Shown here: positions 24,017 to 35,467 of the stretch, one piece after another
Layout of the letters: each line of letters opens with the position of its first letter
Numbering within the stretch: the first letter of the stretch is position 1
DNA from: Chaetomium olivaceum
Lineage: Eukaryota > Ascomycota > Sordariomycetes > Sordariales > Chaetomiaceae
NCBI GenBank assembly: GCA_039881045.1
Contig: JAYWVB010000060.1
Coordinates: 1-64,000 of the forward strand
Reading direction: 5' to 3'
Length of the DNA stretch: 64,000 nucleotides
Notes under the pieces: generated by a model
What the model was told of the DNA's origin: nothing
Databases searched by the model: none
What the model saw: the letters and a program-made list of their open reading frames with translations, nothing else
Made by a program: the position numbers and the translations under genes

Positions 24017-25160
24017 GGGGTCAAGTTGGGATTGAGTTGGATTGTTCGCGTGTTGTGTGGTTGATATTCCGCATATCGACGGTGCGGCTTGTAACTTAAG
24101 TTTGACGATCCGGGGAAACCTGGGTTGCCGGTCTGGGCCATTGGTGGAACCATCTTGTCGGAAAACGGCGGATCGCCAATCGACCCAACTGCGAACGGTG
24201 TTTAGTCATGGTTATCTTTTTAATGTCGGCTTCAGGAGTACGACGCATCATTGGGTGTTGGGTAATTATTGCATTAATGGTTTAAGAAGCAAGAATCAAG
24301 TCCATCAATTGGCACATCTTCAAGCGCTCCCACGCACCTACCAGCTGCAGCGCCAATTGACAATTGTTGCGGCAGGATGAAGTGACAGTTGAACACTCGC
24401 CACCAATCCACCATCCAGTTGTTTCATCCGAAATTTCCCCAAATGAAAAGTGCCCCAGGGGATGTTGTCGCCTTCTGACATTCCGTGTTCCTGGCCTGCG
24501 ACAGGCACGGGTGATTCGTGACAGGTACATGCAAGAAAAAAATGTTGGATATCGCCACTTGGAAGTCGCGGTTGCCGAATCGGAACCAACCATTTATATT
24601 TTCAAAACAAAACAAAAACTACATAACTAACTATTTTGTAGAAATACAAAACCAGCGGACGACCCCAATGGACAAAGGAGCTTCACCGCCTACAAGCTCA
24701 TCATTTTCACGTGCTAAGCTAACATTGGTGTGGATCCTCGATAGCCAACCGAGGAAACCTTGACTGGAGATTTGATTCGCGACGGGCCAGGTTCTTGTCT
24801 CAACGAGAAAGAATTGTGAAAACTTCCGCAGTCGGCGGCAGAACGTGTGGAACCGACAACGTAGCTTGACCTGATATACTACGTACACAGCATAGCGACC
24901 TCCATCTGCCAAAAAGACGCACGCATTCGCTTGTTGTGCTACACAGCAGGCCGGCTGCCACGAACCCTTTTTTTGTTCCCCTTGTTCCACCTCCTTCCCG
25001 AATCCACAGGTCCGAACGGGAACAGCGCCAACCAGATTCCTCAAATCTCCCGTGTCTGGCCCCTTTCCAGAAGCGCCTGTTCCATCGTCTATCCTACGCG
25101 TCGGAAAGCAACCCCATTCAAAGCCGGTTTTGTTCGCGTTACCTGACCCAACAGCCGACC
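24017..25160. other. Intergenic region upstream of the phosphotransferase gene
   Basis: Contains the 3' UTR of the DUF7707-like gene and the promoter of the next gene. A 186-codon antisense ORF at 24631-25191 is Cys-rich by chance reading and has no family features. Confidence 0.5.
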
Positions 25161-26727
25161 ATGGCTCCCGACAACAGCAGCAGTTCGTCAAGCCCCACCC
25201 CTGCCTTCCCGCTGTCAGACGTCCTGCATCTGCCGGGGTCTAGAGCAACAGACTGGAAACCTATCGACGTCACAATTTGCTAACCATGGCGCCACGACCC
25301 AACAGGAAGAGCAGCCGCTGAGTGCGTGTCAGATGATGCCCTCATCCACCTCAAGTCATACAAGTACTCGGCCGTCGACAAGTCGCCGATATCTCACTAT
25401 ATCCTGCGACCATACGTACGCATGCCCCGCCCCCGCCCTACAAGCTACGGTGCTCCGCGCAACGGATTGGTAGTGATGGTTGGAAAGAGGACATAGCTAA
25501 AATAAGGGAACAGTGGAACGCCTTTGTCGAGCTATTGCCGCTATGGCTGGCCCCGAATATGGTGACCCTCCTCGGGTTCATGTGCATTCTCTTCAACGTT
25601 GGACTATTGATAGTCATGATGCCGGATCTTGAAGGACCAGTGAGACCACCTGACGCCGCACATTCACCAGAACCTAGCTGACCTCTTAGGCGCCACCGTG
25701 GGTATACTACAGCTTCGCGTTCGGCCTCTTCATGTACCAGACCTTCGACAACGTCGACGGCAAGCAGGCCCGCCGCACCGGCACCTCGAGCGGCCTCGGC
25801 GAGCTCTTCGACCACGGCATCGACAGCCTCAACTGCACCCTCGCCAGCCTCCTCGAGACGGCCGCCATGGGTCTCGGCACCTCCAAGTCAGGCGTCTTCA
25901 CCGCGCTCTGCCCCTGCCTGCCCATGTTCTTCTCCACCTGGGAGACGTACCACACCCACACCCTCTACCTGGGCGTCATCAACGGGCCGACCGAAGGCCT
26001 TCTACTCGCGTGCACCTTTATGGTTCTCTCGGGCTACTACGGCCCGGCCATCTGGACCGAGCCGCTCACCAAGCTCCTCGGCCCGCGCATCTCGGTGCTC
26101 GGCGCCTTGGGCGTTTCCGACGAGGTGCTCGACGACCTATGCATCCGCGACCTATGGGTGACCGTCATCGTGGTCTCGCTGCTCTTCACGCACATCCCCT
26201 TCTGCATCCACCACGTCGTCAAGGCGCGGCGCGCCAAGGGCCTGCCCGTGGCCCCCGTGTTCCTGGAGTGGACCCCCATGGCCGTCTACACCCTCTCCAT
26301 CGGCGCCTGGCTCTACTCGCCCTACTCGACCCTCCGCTCCGAGAACCACCTCGTCATGTTCTGTATTATCATGAGCTTTGTCTTTGGCCGCATGACCACC
26401 AAGATGATCCTCGCTCACCTCACGCGCCAGCCGTTCCCCTACTGGACCGTCATGCTGTGGCCGCTCGTCGGCGGCGCCGTGCTCGGCAACCTGCCCCGCT
26501 TCGGCCCCGCGGTTTCGGCTGAGGTCGAGTACCTGTACCTGGTCGGCTACCTGATCTTCTCGGCCGTCGTGTACTTCCGCTGGGCGTTCCTGGTCACGAC
26601 CAGCATCTGTCGGTTTCTGGGGATCAACTGCCTGACTATCCCGCATGAGAAGCAGATGCAGAACAAGGCTAAGAGCCAGGGAATTTTGAATGGGGCGGCG
26701 CCGAACGGGGGGCGGAAGGTGGACTGA
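25161..26727 (+). CDS. Cholinephosphotransferase/ethanolaminephosphotransferase (Kennedy pathway)
   Basis: The enzyme transfers phosphocholine or phosphoethanolamine from its CDP derivative to diacylglycerol in ER or Golgi membranes. Exons are 25306-25415, 25514-25639 and 25690-26727, with a less certain first exon 25161-25182. Introns GTACGC...CAG and GTGAGA...TAG have matching phases. The conserved N-terminal KSYKYSAVDKSPISHYILRPY is followed by WLAPNMVTLLGF. The CDP-alcohol phosphatidyltransferase motif DG-x2-AR-x8-G-x3-D-x3-D is complete in DGKQARRTGTSSGLGELFDHGID, at about residues 109-131. Several membrane helices follow and the C-terminus is basic. Length is about 431 residues, as expected. 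The first exon uses a weak phase-1 GTTCGT donor, so the first seven residues are uncertain. Choline versus ethanolamine preference cannot be read from the sequence. Confidence 0.9.
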
Positions 26728-27146
26728 GTTGTCGTGGGAAGGAGGTCAGAAGCAAAAGGGGGGTTTTGGTAGGTATGATGAAAACGTGGATGGGGCGGGA
26801 GGACGATCATTCAACATATGAAGTGGCCGCCTAATTAGGGTCAATGATTGTTTGACTTTGGACATTGGGTTTGCATCGGAGCATGGCGTTCTTCGTTTCC
26901 GGGTGTCGCGGGCATATTCATGCATGCATTATGGCCCTTGCTGGCGCGGGCAGGACAACGTTAGAGAAGCCTGGATTTGTAATGGTCTGTGGCGGTAATA
27001 TATAGAGATTTTTCACATAAATCAAGCACGCTTTCGAACGCACTAGCATGCGATGAGTGTTGAGGCAGCGGTGTGGCTATTATCCAGAATTATCATTATT
27101 TTGAAAGTCGTATCCTCGTTACTAAGATTAAACTGCCATGTCTCGT
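26728..27146. other. Convergent 3' intergenic region
   Basis: Lies between the 3' ends of the phosphotransferase gene (+) and the Ypt35-like gene (-). No coding features; expected to be 3' UTRs. Confidence 0.5.
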
Positions 27147-28410
27147 TCATGAGAAGAGGAACTCCTTCAAGACCGGCGACCCTGAGAACTCGGGGTTGAG
27201 CAAAATGCAGCTTTAAGTCAAGAGGGAGTCAGCCAGGTCTTTTTACTCAACTTCTTCAGGTCCTTGCTCCAAGAGGATGTCGGTGCTGTTAGTGTTCAAG
27301 GAAGGGGTATGCAATGGAAACGACTCACTTCAAGAAATACTGCAGCCCGGCCCGGCGCTTCTCGAGGAAGCGCGGGTGGAAGCGCTTCAGCACGCTCTTG
27401 GGCGGCAGCGCCGGCACGGCCGCCTCGAAGGGGGAAGGTCTGGACCAGCCGCCGGCGGAGGTCGTCGAACTCGGAGTAGCGCTTGCGGATGTTCATGCGG
27501 GAGCCCTGGTGAGCGCGCCAATGTCAGCTCCTGTGCTCTGTGGTATGTTGTTCGCCGCGCGGGTTGCTTGCTCGCCGTCTCTCTTCTACCCGCCGCCATC
27601 TTTTTCTCCTTTACGATGATGGGAAGGGCAGTCAGCTCCGGGGGAACACCTACATTCAACGCCTCCACCCTTATATTCCACACCACAAACGCCCCAATGC
27701 TCATCGCGCTCCCGTTCACCAGCACATGGTCCGTCACCTGCACACTCCGCGCCCAGCACGCCCGGTTGCGCTCCCGCCCAGACAACTCACTGCTATTACT
27801 CCGCCTGCCAGCATGCTCCCCATTCCCATTCCCATTTCTATTCCCACTATTTGTGTTATCACCGTATTCGCCGTCGTCGTCGCCGTCGTCGTCGTCGTCC
27901 CCCTCGTTATCCTGCAACGTAATCGCCCCCGGCGGCAGCACCGACTCGGCCGACGCGCTGGACACGCCACGCGTGTGGCCTGGGGCGTGGTGGCCATGGT
28001 TGTGGCCATGGGACGACGGATGGGCTTGGAGGTGCTGCTCGGCGGCGCGCGCGCTGGACCAGTACGGCGGGATGGAGGCGCTTGGCGAGACTATGTCTCC
28101 TCCTCCCCCTCCTGCCCCTCCTCCTCCTCCGTTGGTGGATGGGGGGGGAGGAGGCGGCGTCGCTGGGGATGGAGGTTACGGAGGCGGTGTCGTCGTCGGA
28201 GGGGAAGAGTGAAGCGCGTGGGGGTTCGTTGGGGGGAGGATTTGCGGATTGGGGTGTGTTGGTTAGGGGTGTCGGTGTTGGAGGTTCATTGACGCTTTCG
28301 CCGCCGGTGTGGTTGCTGTCGGTGGTGGTGCCATTGCGCGAGGGCTCTGGTGGTTGCTCACCGTGCGCCTGCTGTTGTGGGTGCTGGTCTTGCTCGTTGT
28401 CCGGCGCCAT
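27147..28410 (-). CDS. Ypt35-like PX-domain protein, two homopolymer register shifts
   Basis: PX proteins bind phosphoinositides on endosomal or vacuolar membranes; yeast Ypt35 is a membrane-contact adaptor. Exons are 28410-27654, 27505-27329 and 27210-27147. The introns are long for this genome: 149 nt (GTAGGT...CAG) and 118 nt (GTGAGT...AAG). The N-terminus is long, disordered and Pro/Gln/Ser-rich. The PX domain begins around RSVQVTDHVLVNGSAMS and includes RMNIRKRYSEFDDLRRRLVQ, then PALPPKSVLKRFHPRFLEKR, ending YFLN-CILLNPEFSGSPVLKEFLFS. Two frame changes need one base removed each: in the G8/C8 run at 28141-28148 and in the G5/C5 run at 27430-27434. With these the protein is about 331 residues and every splice phase agrees. 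The family is assigned from the PX motif and the conserved C-terminus. Confidence 0.85.
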
Positions 28411-29269
28411 TCAGGCCATTCGAGGTAGGAACTACCTCTAGATTCGGGTTGGAACAATGGATCGTCTTGCCGAGTCGTGGGTAGAGGCTGCGACGGTTGC
28501 GACTTGCGACTCTGGCAATCGTTGCGACAAAGGCGGGTTCGAGGTCGGTAAGAGCGGATATCTCGCTGGGTTAAGCGCGGCTTGAGGATTGATAATGTTT
28601 AGTTGGAGCTTTTGAATATCCGTCGAGGCAGGATCTGCAAATTTGGAGTTTGTATGAGGGAGGGTAATCCTGGTAGACTGGTAGCAGTGGAAATATCCCT
28701 TTGGTTGCGCAAACACGGGGCAGTGGAACTCGACGCATTCTCGCAATCTCGCCCTCTCGCATTCTTTTAACACACCGACCCCTGCGCTCAACGTCGTCAT
28801 CAATTGCCCCACACACGCCCCACTAGGGGTCCTTCACAGATCAGACGATGCTTCGGAATTTGTATGTGTATCGTTACTTTACTGTCATAATGAGAAAAAT
28901 GAGGGGGTGTTAGAAATATTTCATATATTCCTTGATACAATTTATTTTACACCTAAATGCCCTATTATTATGAGTTCCAATGTCTTGCATTCGTTCTCAG
29001 AGGAAGCCATTCACAATTCAAGATTCAGGGTTAGGGTCGTTGTTAACCTTGCTGGCTGTTTGGTACTCAAAGGATAGTTGAGCTGGAAGTAATGGTTATC
29101 TGACGCTCTTAGATTGCGGTAGTTTGTATATGTTGTATAACATGTTGTTCAGTGATTCGTAATTGAGATCCATAGCTCAAATCAGCCAAGCATACTACAT
29201 ACATACAATGTGTATACATATACATACTCTAGTTCCCAGCACCTAGTCTTTGACAAGTCATGAGAGGAG
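28411..29269. other. Intergenic region between glutaminyl cyclase and PX gene
   Basis: Both neighbours are on the minus strand. The part around 28850-29230 is clearly AT-richer than the genes. Small ORFs near 28440-28816 have no recognisable domain. Presumably the PX gene promoter and the glutaminyl cyclase 3' UTR. Confidence 0.5.
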
Positions 29270-30638
29270 CTACAGCTCTTCCTTCTCAGAGTCTGCATAC
29301 TCTCCTTCCCTTGCCTTTGTCCCTGTCTTTACTTCTGGGACATATCCCTCCACGTCCATCCACTCGGCAACAAAGGCCGTCATGATCTTCGCCCAGTCTC
29401 TGATGGTTGGCACATCCAGGTGAGCCCCATCATCCTCCATGGTATGCCACACAGGCGGAAACGGCGTGGGGATAACATGCAAAATGTCAACGCCCCTCTT
29501 CATAAACGGGACGTGGTCGTCTTCCACATACCCGCGGAACTTGACCCCTTCCTTCTCGCTCTCCGCCAGAAACGACCTCTTCGGCTTCGTCTCGAGCACC
29601 CCCAACCTCCGCAGTCTCCCCTCGATCTTAGCCAGATTTCGGTACGCCCAATGCGTCGTGGGGAAGTAAGACGGGATATTCGGCTCTGCCGCGCCCAGCA
29701 AATCCAATAGCACAAACAGGCTGATCGCCTCCAGCGGCGTGGAGAAGCGACTCCCGGCATCGTACCGCGTCGTCTCCCACGACTCAGCGAGGGCCCTAAG
29801 TATAATGCATTAGCGTCCCCCCTTTCACACAGACACAAACAAACAACACCCCCCGCCCACACAGCAAGAGAAAGACTCACCTCGACCCGTACAAACTATC
29901 CTCCCCACTCCACTGCACCCAGGCCTCCTCGCCATCCAGCAGCAGGATCTGCACCCCGCTCTCCTCCCCCATCCCTTCCATCCCCTCCGCCACCGTCCCC
30001 TCCCACCGCCGCGTCAGCGCCTCGTCCACCGCCCTCGCCACCGCCAGCAGCAACGCGCACGGCACCGCGCTGTCCACCGCCCCGACAAACCCCTCCGGCC
30101 GGTACAGGCTATCATAGTGCGCCGCGAGCGTTAAGCGCGCTACCTCCCCCTGCCCCTGCCCCTGTCCCTGCCCCTGCCCACCCTTCCCATCATCACCACC
30201 ACCACCGCCACCACCGCCCCCTTCACTCTTCCGCAGCCACGGCGGATCGCGCCGCAGGATCAGATTCTGAAAGGGCACGTGCGTGTCGCCCGTCGCGGGC
30301 GTCGTCGAGGTGGTGTTGTGCCATTCGACGGTCCAGTCGGGGTGCAGGTGGGTGCGCACGAAGGACAGGAAGTGCTCCTGCACGCGGGCGTGGCCGGGCG
30401 TGCCGGGGACGCGGGGCGTCAGGATGGGGGCGAGGAGCGCGCCGTGCTGGGGGTCGAAATCCGGGTCAAAATCCAGGTCGGAGTCTGGTCGTGAGTTTGA
30501 TTCTGAGGTGATGGGTTGTTGGGATGGGGGGAGGAGGTGGCGGAGGGAGGTGTCGGAGAGGGGGGTGTAGGCGAGGGTTGGGGTGAAGTGCGTGGTGGTG
30601 GTTGTGAGGAGGAGGAGGGAGGACAGGAGGTGTCTCAT
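29270..30638 (-). CDS. Secreted glutaminyl-peptide cyclotransferase (M28-like)
   Basis: Glutaminyl cyclase converts N-terminal Gln to pyroglutamate on proteins of the secretory pathway. Exons are 30638-29881 and 29795-29270 (intron GTGAGT...TAG), giving about 427 residues. The start at 30638 was chosen over an upstream in-frame ATG because it is followed directly by a signal peptide (MRHLLSSLLLLTTTTTHFTP). Zinc and catalytic motifs of the family are visible: AAHYDS (Asp at about 176), LLLDGEEAW (Glu pair at about 237-238), VEDDHVPFMKRG and the late VWHTMEDD His. An insert at about 139-164 consists of a poly-Gly run followed by a GQ repeat just before the first zinc ligand. It probably forms a flexible loop and was not seen in the families I know. 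Confidence 0.92.
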
Positions 30639-31515
30639 TGTTGTTGTTGTTGTTGCTGTGGAGGGTTGCTGCGAGATGCAGCTTCTTGTTGGTGGTGGTG
30701 TTGTTTGTGAGGGTGGGTCAGAATCATGCTGAGATGACTGTATCCCATTGGCGAATGTGCACTCAGTCAATTGGTCGTTTTATCTCATGATGAGGTTGTA
30801 TGGGTTTTGAGTGTGAACAGTGTCCAAAAAGAGAAATGGCAACGTGTATAAACGGAAGTTTAAGGATAAATTGCAAGTGTTCAATGATAACCCCACAGTG
30901 CAATCTTATTCCTATTTTGACCAGGTGTCGGTCCCCGACAAGAACTGAATACATATTACAACCTAGATAAAAAGAGAAATGATGCAAAATGACGACCAAG
31001 TATGAAGGTTTTTACACTCCGTTTTCTCCAACGCCTCGGGCCAAATATATACAAAAAACCTCACGCACTAGAGCTCCGGCCACTTTCCTGGGAAAAAACA
31101 TCGGCCACAAGTATTTATTAGTATATTCAAATAGTTGTACAGTGACTTATGCCTGAACGCACTTTCCACCTGTTAGTCGGGGCATTCATCTTCCTCTCAT
31201 CTCATGTATCCTTCTTTTCATCTTTTTGTTTCCGTTCCACGGCGAGGATTTCATCCACGCGACCATCTCACCTTCGACCTCCAAGCCAACCCAAAGTCAG
31301 GGCTATTTGATCCTTTTCTCTTCTCGTTTACCACGGTAACTGTAGACTATCTGGATTCCTTTTTCTCTTTGAGCACCAAAAAGGAAAACCCTCGGGCTTA
31401 TTATGTCGAACTTTACAGCTCCTAGCCAAAACCCAGCATCACGACCCCCAAATCCCATCACCAACCCCCACAACCCTCTCAAGCCCCAAGACAAAACAAG
31501 ACAACACAAAAGGCT
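30639..31515. other. Intergenic region between first SDR and glutaminyl cyclase
   Basis: Both neighbours are on the minus strand. No gene supported; probably the glutaminyl cyclase promoter and SDR 3' UTR. Confidence 0.5.
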
Positions 31516-32496
31516 TTACAACTCAAACCTCGTCAACATCCGATCCGACAACGCCTCGAACAATCCCACCTTCAAGCGCATCATCTCCGGGAACCCCTCG
31601 CCGGCCCCCAGCTCTCCGACCATCACGAGCTCAGACCCCCCCGCCAGCTGTGCCCACGCCTGCTCTACAAACACGTCCACTGGCAAACCCATCCCGCGGC
31701 CTTCCTCTTCGCCCATGTAGTCGTGTAGCTCGCCTGTTGTTGAGAAGGGGAGAGAGATTAGCGGATGTTTGTTTACTTGGTGAGGGTGTGAGGGGGGCAG
31801 GGTCAAAGGGGGTTGATGGGAGGCTAGGAGACGGCTGAGATGGGAGGGTGTGACTCACTCTGCACAAGCGGCGGCCAGACCTCGATGATCTTGACGTTTG
31901 ATCCGCGGTGCTGGCGGCGCAAGCAACTGGCATACGCGGTCAGGGCGGCCTTGGAGGCCGAGTAGGCCGGCACCATGACGGCGGGGACGGCGGCCAGCAG
32001 CGAGCCCGTGAAGACGAGCGCGGTGGGCGCCGGCTTCTTGGCTAGCAGGTGCGGGAGGAACTTGATTGAGAGGTCTACGAGCCGCGAGAAGTTGGTGTCC
32101 ATCTCCTCGTGGAAGGAGGCCAGGTCGACCGAGGCCGGCCGTGAGAGCTGAAAGGGGCGCTGAACCCCCGCGTTGAGGAAGACGCAGTCTAGGTCGGGGT
32201 AGTTGCTTAAGACGCTTTGTTTTGGGGGAGGGGGATGTTAGTGAGTGTCGAGGAGGTCGGATGGACGTGAGGATTTACCCTTCGACGAAGGCGTCGAGAC
32301 CAGCCCTGTCTGTGATGTCATATTTGATACCGCTGGCCTTGTCCGCGCCGTGTTTCTGGACAAACGCATCCAGCCTCTCCTGACGACGGCCAACGGCGAT
32401 AACCTTGCTGCCTTCAAGAATGAGCTTGTCGGCGAATGCTGCCCCTATTCCGGCGGTGGCCCCGACGAGGAGAACGCGCTTGTAGTTGAAGGACAT
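31516..32496 (-). CDS. Short-chain dehydrogenase/reductase (classical SDR, DltE-like)
   Basis: A cytosolic NAD(P)-dependent oxidoreductase of unknown substrate. Exons are 32496-32279, 32214-31859 and 31733-31516, giving 263 residues. Introns are GTAAAT...AAG and GTGAGT...CAG, with agreeing phases and a CTAAC branch site in the first. The Rossmann motif is VGATAGIGAAF (Gly at about 12, 16 and 18). An Arg-Arg pair after the second strand (AVGRRQERL) suggests NADP preference. The active site is Ser at about 144 (FTGSLLA), Tyr at about 157 and Lys at about 161 (YSASKAAL). The FLNAGVQ motif matches the usual NNAG position. The closest general type is the DltE/serine-dehydrogenase-like group, but this is inference. 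Confidence 0.9.
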
Positions 32497-33848
32497 GGTT
32501 CAAGATTTCTTGCTGTTACAGGTACGAGTTTGAGAACTGGCTGAGTGAGATACGATGAATTAGCTGCCCTTGCGAGTCAGGAAGCTCTATTTATCTAAGT
32601 ACTGAACCCCGCCTAGGTAGTTCTGTGCGGCTTGCCCGCGGAGATAGGTACAACTAACTCCAGACTTTAATTCCGCGCGGTATGTCCACCATCTTGTCCT
32701 TGACACGAGTTGACCCCAGTTAGCCAAAGCAAGGGACCGATGCATACTTAGTCCGAGGCCTTTTAGGGGCCGAGCGCGGTGCCAGCCAGCCATTCATGTG
32801 ACTTGAGGCTTCATCTCCCACCTCGCACAAATCTAACCAGGGTTGAGTTCGCATTTTACCCTGGTGTGATAGCCAGGACGACCGCCAGTAGGTGAGGTCA
32901 TGAAGGTGGATTGTCAAAGGTATGGGGACTCATGATCGATGGTTCGGGTGTCCAGATAGATAGGTCTGTACCAAGAAGGGGACCGCTTCAGACGAATTGT
33001 AGTTGTTGAATGGCTTCTTATGAGAAAAAATAGTGAGATATGGGACGAAGAACGAAATGATGGGAGCAAGGAGATATATACCAGAAATTATGAACAATAA
33101 AAGCAGGTCCCAAAACGCCGAGGTCAACAACTGGAACTACTGTGTAAGTGATGTGAGAGACAACTGTACGACTGTATATACGGATTAGTGAACGGCCTGC
33201 TATGTATGTACATCTATATAGCTTAGGCCAAGCCTTGTTCCATTAACGCCTAGCTCCGTTATGTCCGGAAAATATCGGCCAAATAGCCTTGAAATATCAT
33301 AGGCGCTAGCTAATGGTCGTTCCGTAGGTTTCCGGTGGTTGTTTGTCGGGTCGGTATACGAAGTACGAAGTCTACAGAGCTCAAGCCATCGCCGATGAGT
33401 TTTGCTGCTAACGCCGATGGCGGACCCCTGTCCACCAATCCAGAGGCACACAAACCACCACCACCATCGGTGATAAGTTGAAGAACCTCAAAATCGGGTT
33501 TCAGCCTTCGGCCTCAAATCAACCCGCTGAAAACATTCATGACGATTTTCGAGACGTTGGAATGCCCTGCTACGGGTGTTCACGGATTTAGAGGGTGATG
33601 GCGGACTTACAGACCTTGACTCAGAACTGCCCAGGTGCAGTTGATGAACGACAATGGCGACTCGACGATGTGTATAAAAGTCACCATGCTCGTCTCAACG
33701 GCCAACTTCAACAGCATCACAAGATCATCGACCTCACTCACAGAAACATCTTAACAACCAACTGACCTCGTACCACATCACGGCAATCAGTCAACACACC
33801 AACCAACACAACAAACCCTCACCACTAACTACTACCACCACCAGAACC
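32497..33848. other. Divergent promoter region between two SDR genes
   Basis: The two dehydrogenases are transcribed outward from this 1.35 kb. No gene is supported. The part adjacent to the second SDR has a CA/AC-rich leader. Confidence 0.5.
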
Positions 33849-34881
33849 ATGTCACCAACCCCTGTCTTCCTCATCACCGGCGCCTCCTCGGGCTTCGGCG
33901 AAGCCATCGCGCACGACGCACTCGCACGGGGCCACCACGTCATCGCCACAGCGCGCAGCATCACCAAGCTGAGCGCGCTCGAGTCGGCGGGCGCCACAGT
34001 GCTGGCGCTGGACGTGACCAGCGACGAGGCGACGCTGAATGAGATCTTCCGCGCGGCGCACGCTGTGCATGGGCGTATCACACATGTCGTGAACTGTGCC
34101 GGGTATTTGTTGGAGGGCGCTGTCGAGGAGGCGAGGTGAGTTCTCTTCTTTTACCTTAGTTTGGGCGTGTAAGATAGGAAAGGGCTAACAGCCAGGGGCA
34201 GCGGGAAAGAAGTGTTTGACGTCTTCAACACCAACGTGCTGGGGACGTTTAATGTTGCCCGGGCGGCGGCACCCTACCTGCGCGAGGCGGCCAAGGAGCC
34301 CGGGCAGATGGCGGCGTTGGCGACGTTTGGGAGCTTGGGGAGTTGGCTGTCCGGCGCGGCGGCTGCTCATTGTGAGGCTCCTCCAACCATTTCCCCCCCT
34401 CCCAAGACTTCTTTGCTAATACAAGTGCCTCCCAACAGACTGCAGCACCAAGTTCGCCGTGAGCGGGCTGACCGAGGGCTTGGCGGAGGAGTTCCGGCCT
34501 TTCGGGGTGGACGTCTGCTGCGTGGAGCCGGGCTACACGCGCACGCCGATCCTGGCGAACGGGGCTGACGGGGTGAATCACCGGGTGAAGACGGCGCGGC
34601 AGTTGGACGTCTACACGCACCAGAACACAGACGCGGCCAAGATGCGCGCAGCCATCGATGCTTACAACGGCAACCAACCAGGTGACGTCGTCAAGTGCGC
34701 CAAGGTCATTGTTGACGTGTTGACCAAGGAGGGCGTCGCCAAGGGGAGGGCGGTGCCGGTGCGCTTGGTGCTGGGGACCGATTGCCTCGAGGTGGTGCGC
34801 GCAAAGTGTGAGAACACGCTGAAGCTGGTCAAGGAGTGGGAGGCTGTTTCGGTGTCGACCATGAGGGACGAGGTGGCATAA
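33849..34881 (+). CDS. Short-chain dehydrogenase/reductase (classical SDR)
   Basis: An NAD(P)-dependent oxidoreductase of unknown substrate. Exons are 33849-34135, 34202-34371 and 34439-34881, giving 299 residues. Introns are GTGAGT...CAG and GTGAGG...CAG, with consistent phases. The cofactor motif is LITGASSGFGEAI (Gly at about 11, 15 and 17), followed by HVIATARS. Other motifs are LALDVTSD, VNCAGYLLEG and NTNVLGTFNV. The catalytic residues are Ser at about 140 (FGSLGSW), Tyr at about 153 and Lys at about 157 (YCSTKFAVSG). The VEPGYTRTPIL segment after the active site is typical of this fungal subgroup. The pair with the neighbouring SDR on the opposite strand is not a recent duplication: the two proteins share only the SDR motifs. 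Confidence 0.92.
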
Positions 34882-35467
34882 ATTTAGCTCCCTATGGGCT
34901 CGGCTCGGCCCCGTTCTCAGCCTTCTGGAGGGTCTGTTGTTCCAGGGCCAAGCTTTCCGCTAGCGGCCGCTGGGGCTTGGCAATCCCCGAAGCTTCAGGG
35001 ATTCTGTTCTAACCTTCTTCCACTCTCCTCACCTCAAAGACGGGCGTTGATGGGTTTCAATTGTTTTTTTACCTACCCATTTGTATCCATGTGTAAATAA
35101 CCAATATAGACAAACATCCTCTCGCTTGATATGATAGTTTCATTATTTAACACATCTTGGTGCCCCTCTAATCTGCAGTTGGGAGCCTCCAAGTCGGCAA
35201 GGATACCTACAAAGTCTCCGTCGGTTGGCGCCGAGACTTGGCACCCACATGTCACCAGCAGATCACCCGCCTGCCCCACGCTCGTTGCATCTACACGCGC
35301 AAGCTGCGGGCGGTGCACAACTTACCACTTTCACCAGTGCCGTCCACCCGAGTCCTCGAGGACGCCGGCATATACAAATTGCATTGTCAGCGGTTTCAAC
35401 GACTTGAGTTTGCTAACCCGATGTGACGCCTATTCGAACACAGTACCGCGATACTAATCGACCAATC
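34882..35467. other. Intergenic region upstream of IQM-like gene
   Basis: Contains the SDR 3' UTR and the promoter of the IQM-like gene. No coding features supported. Confidence 0.5.

Noticed and set aside
24631..25191. 186-codon Cys-containing minus-strand ORF
   Set aside because: Antisense to the promoter and first exon of the phosphotransferase gene; Cys run at the start comes from a CAG-rich stretch on the other strand.
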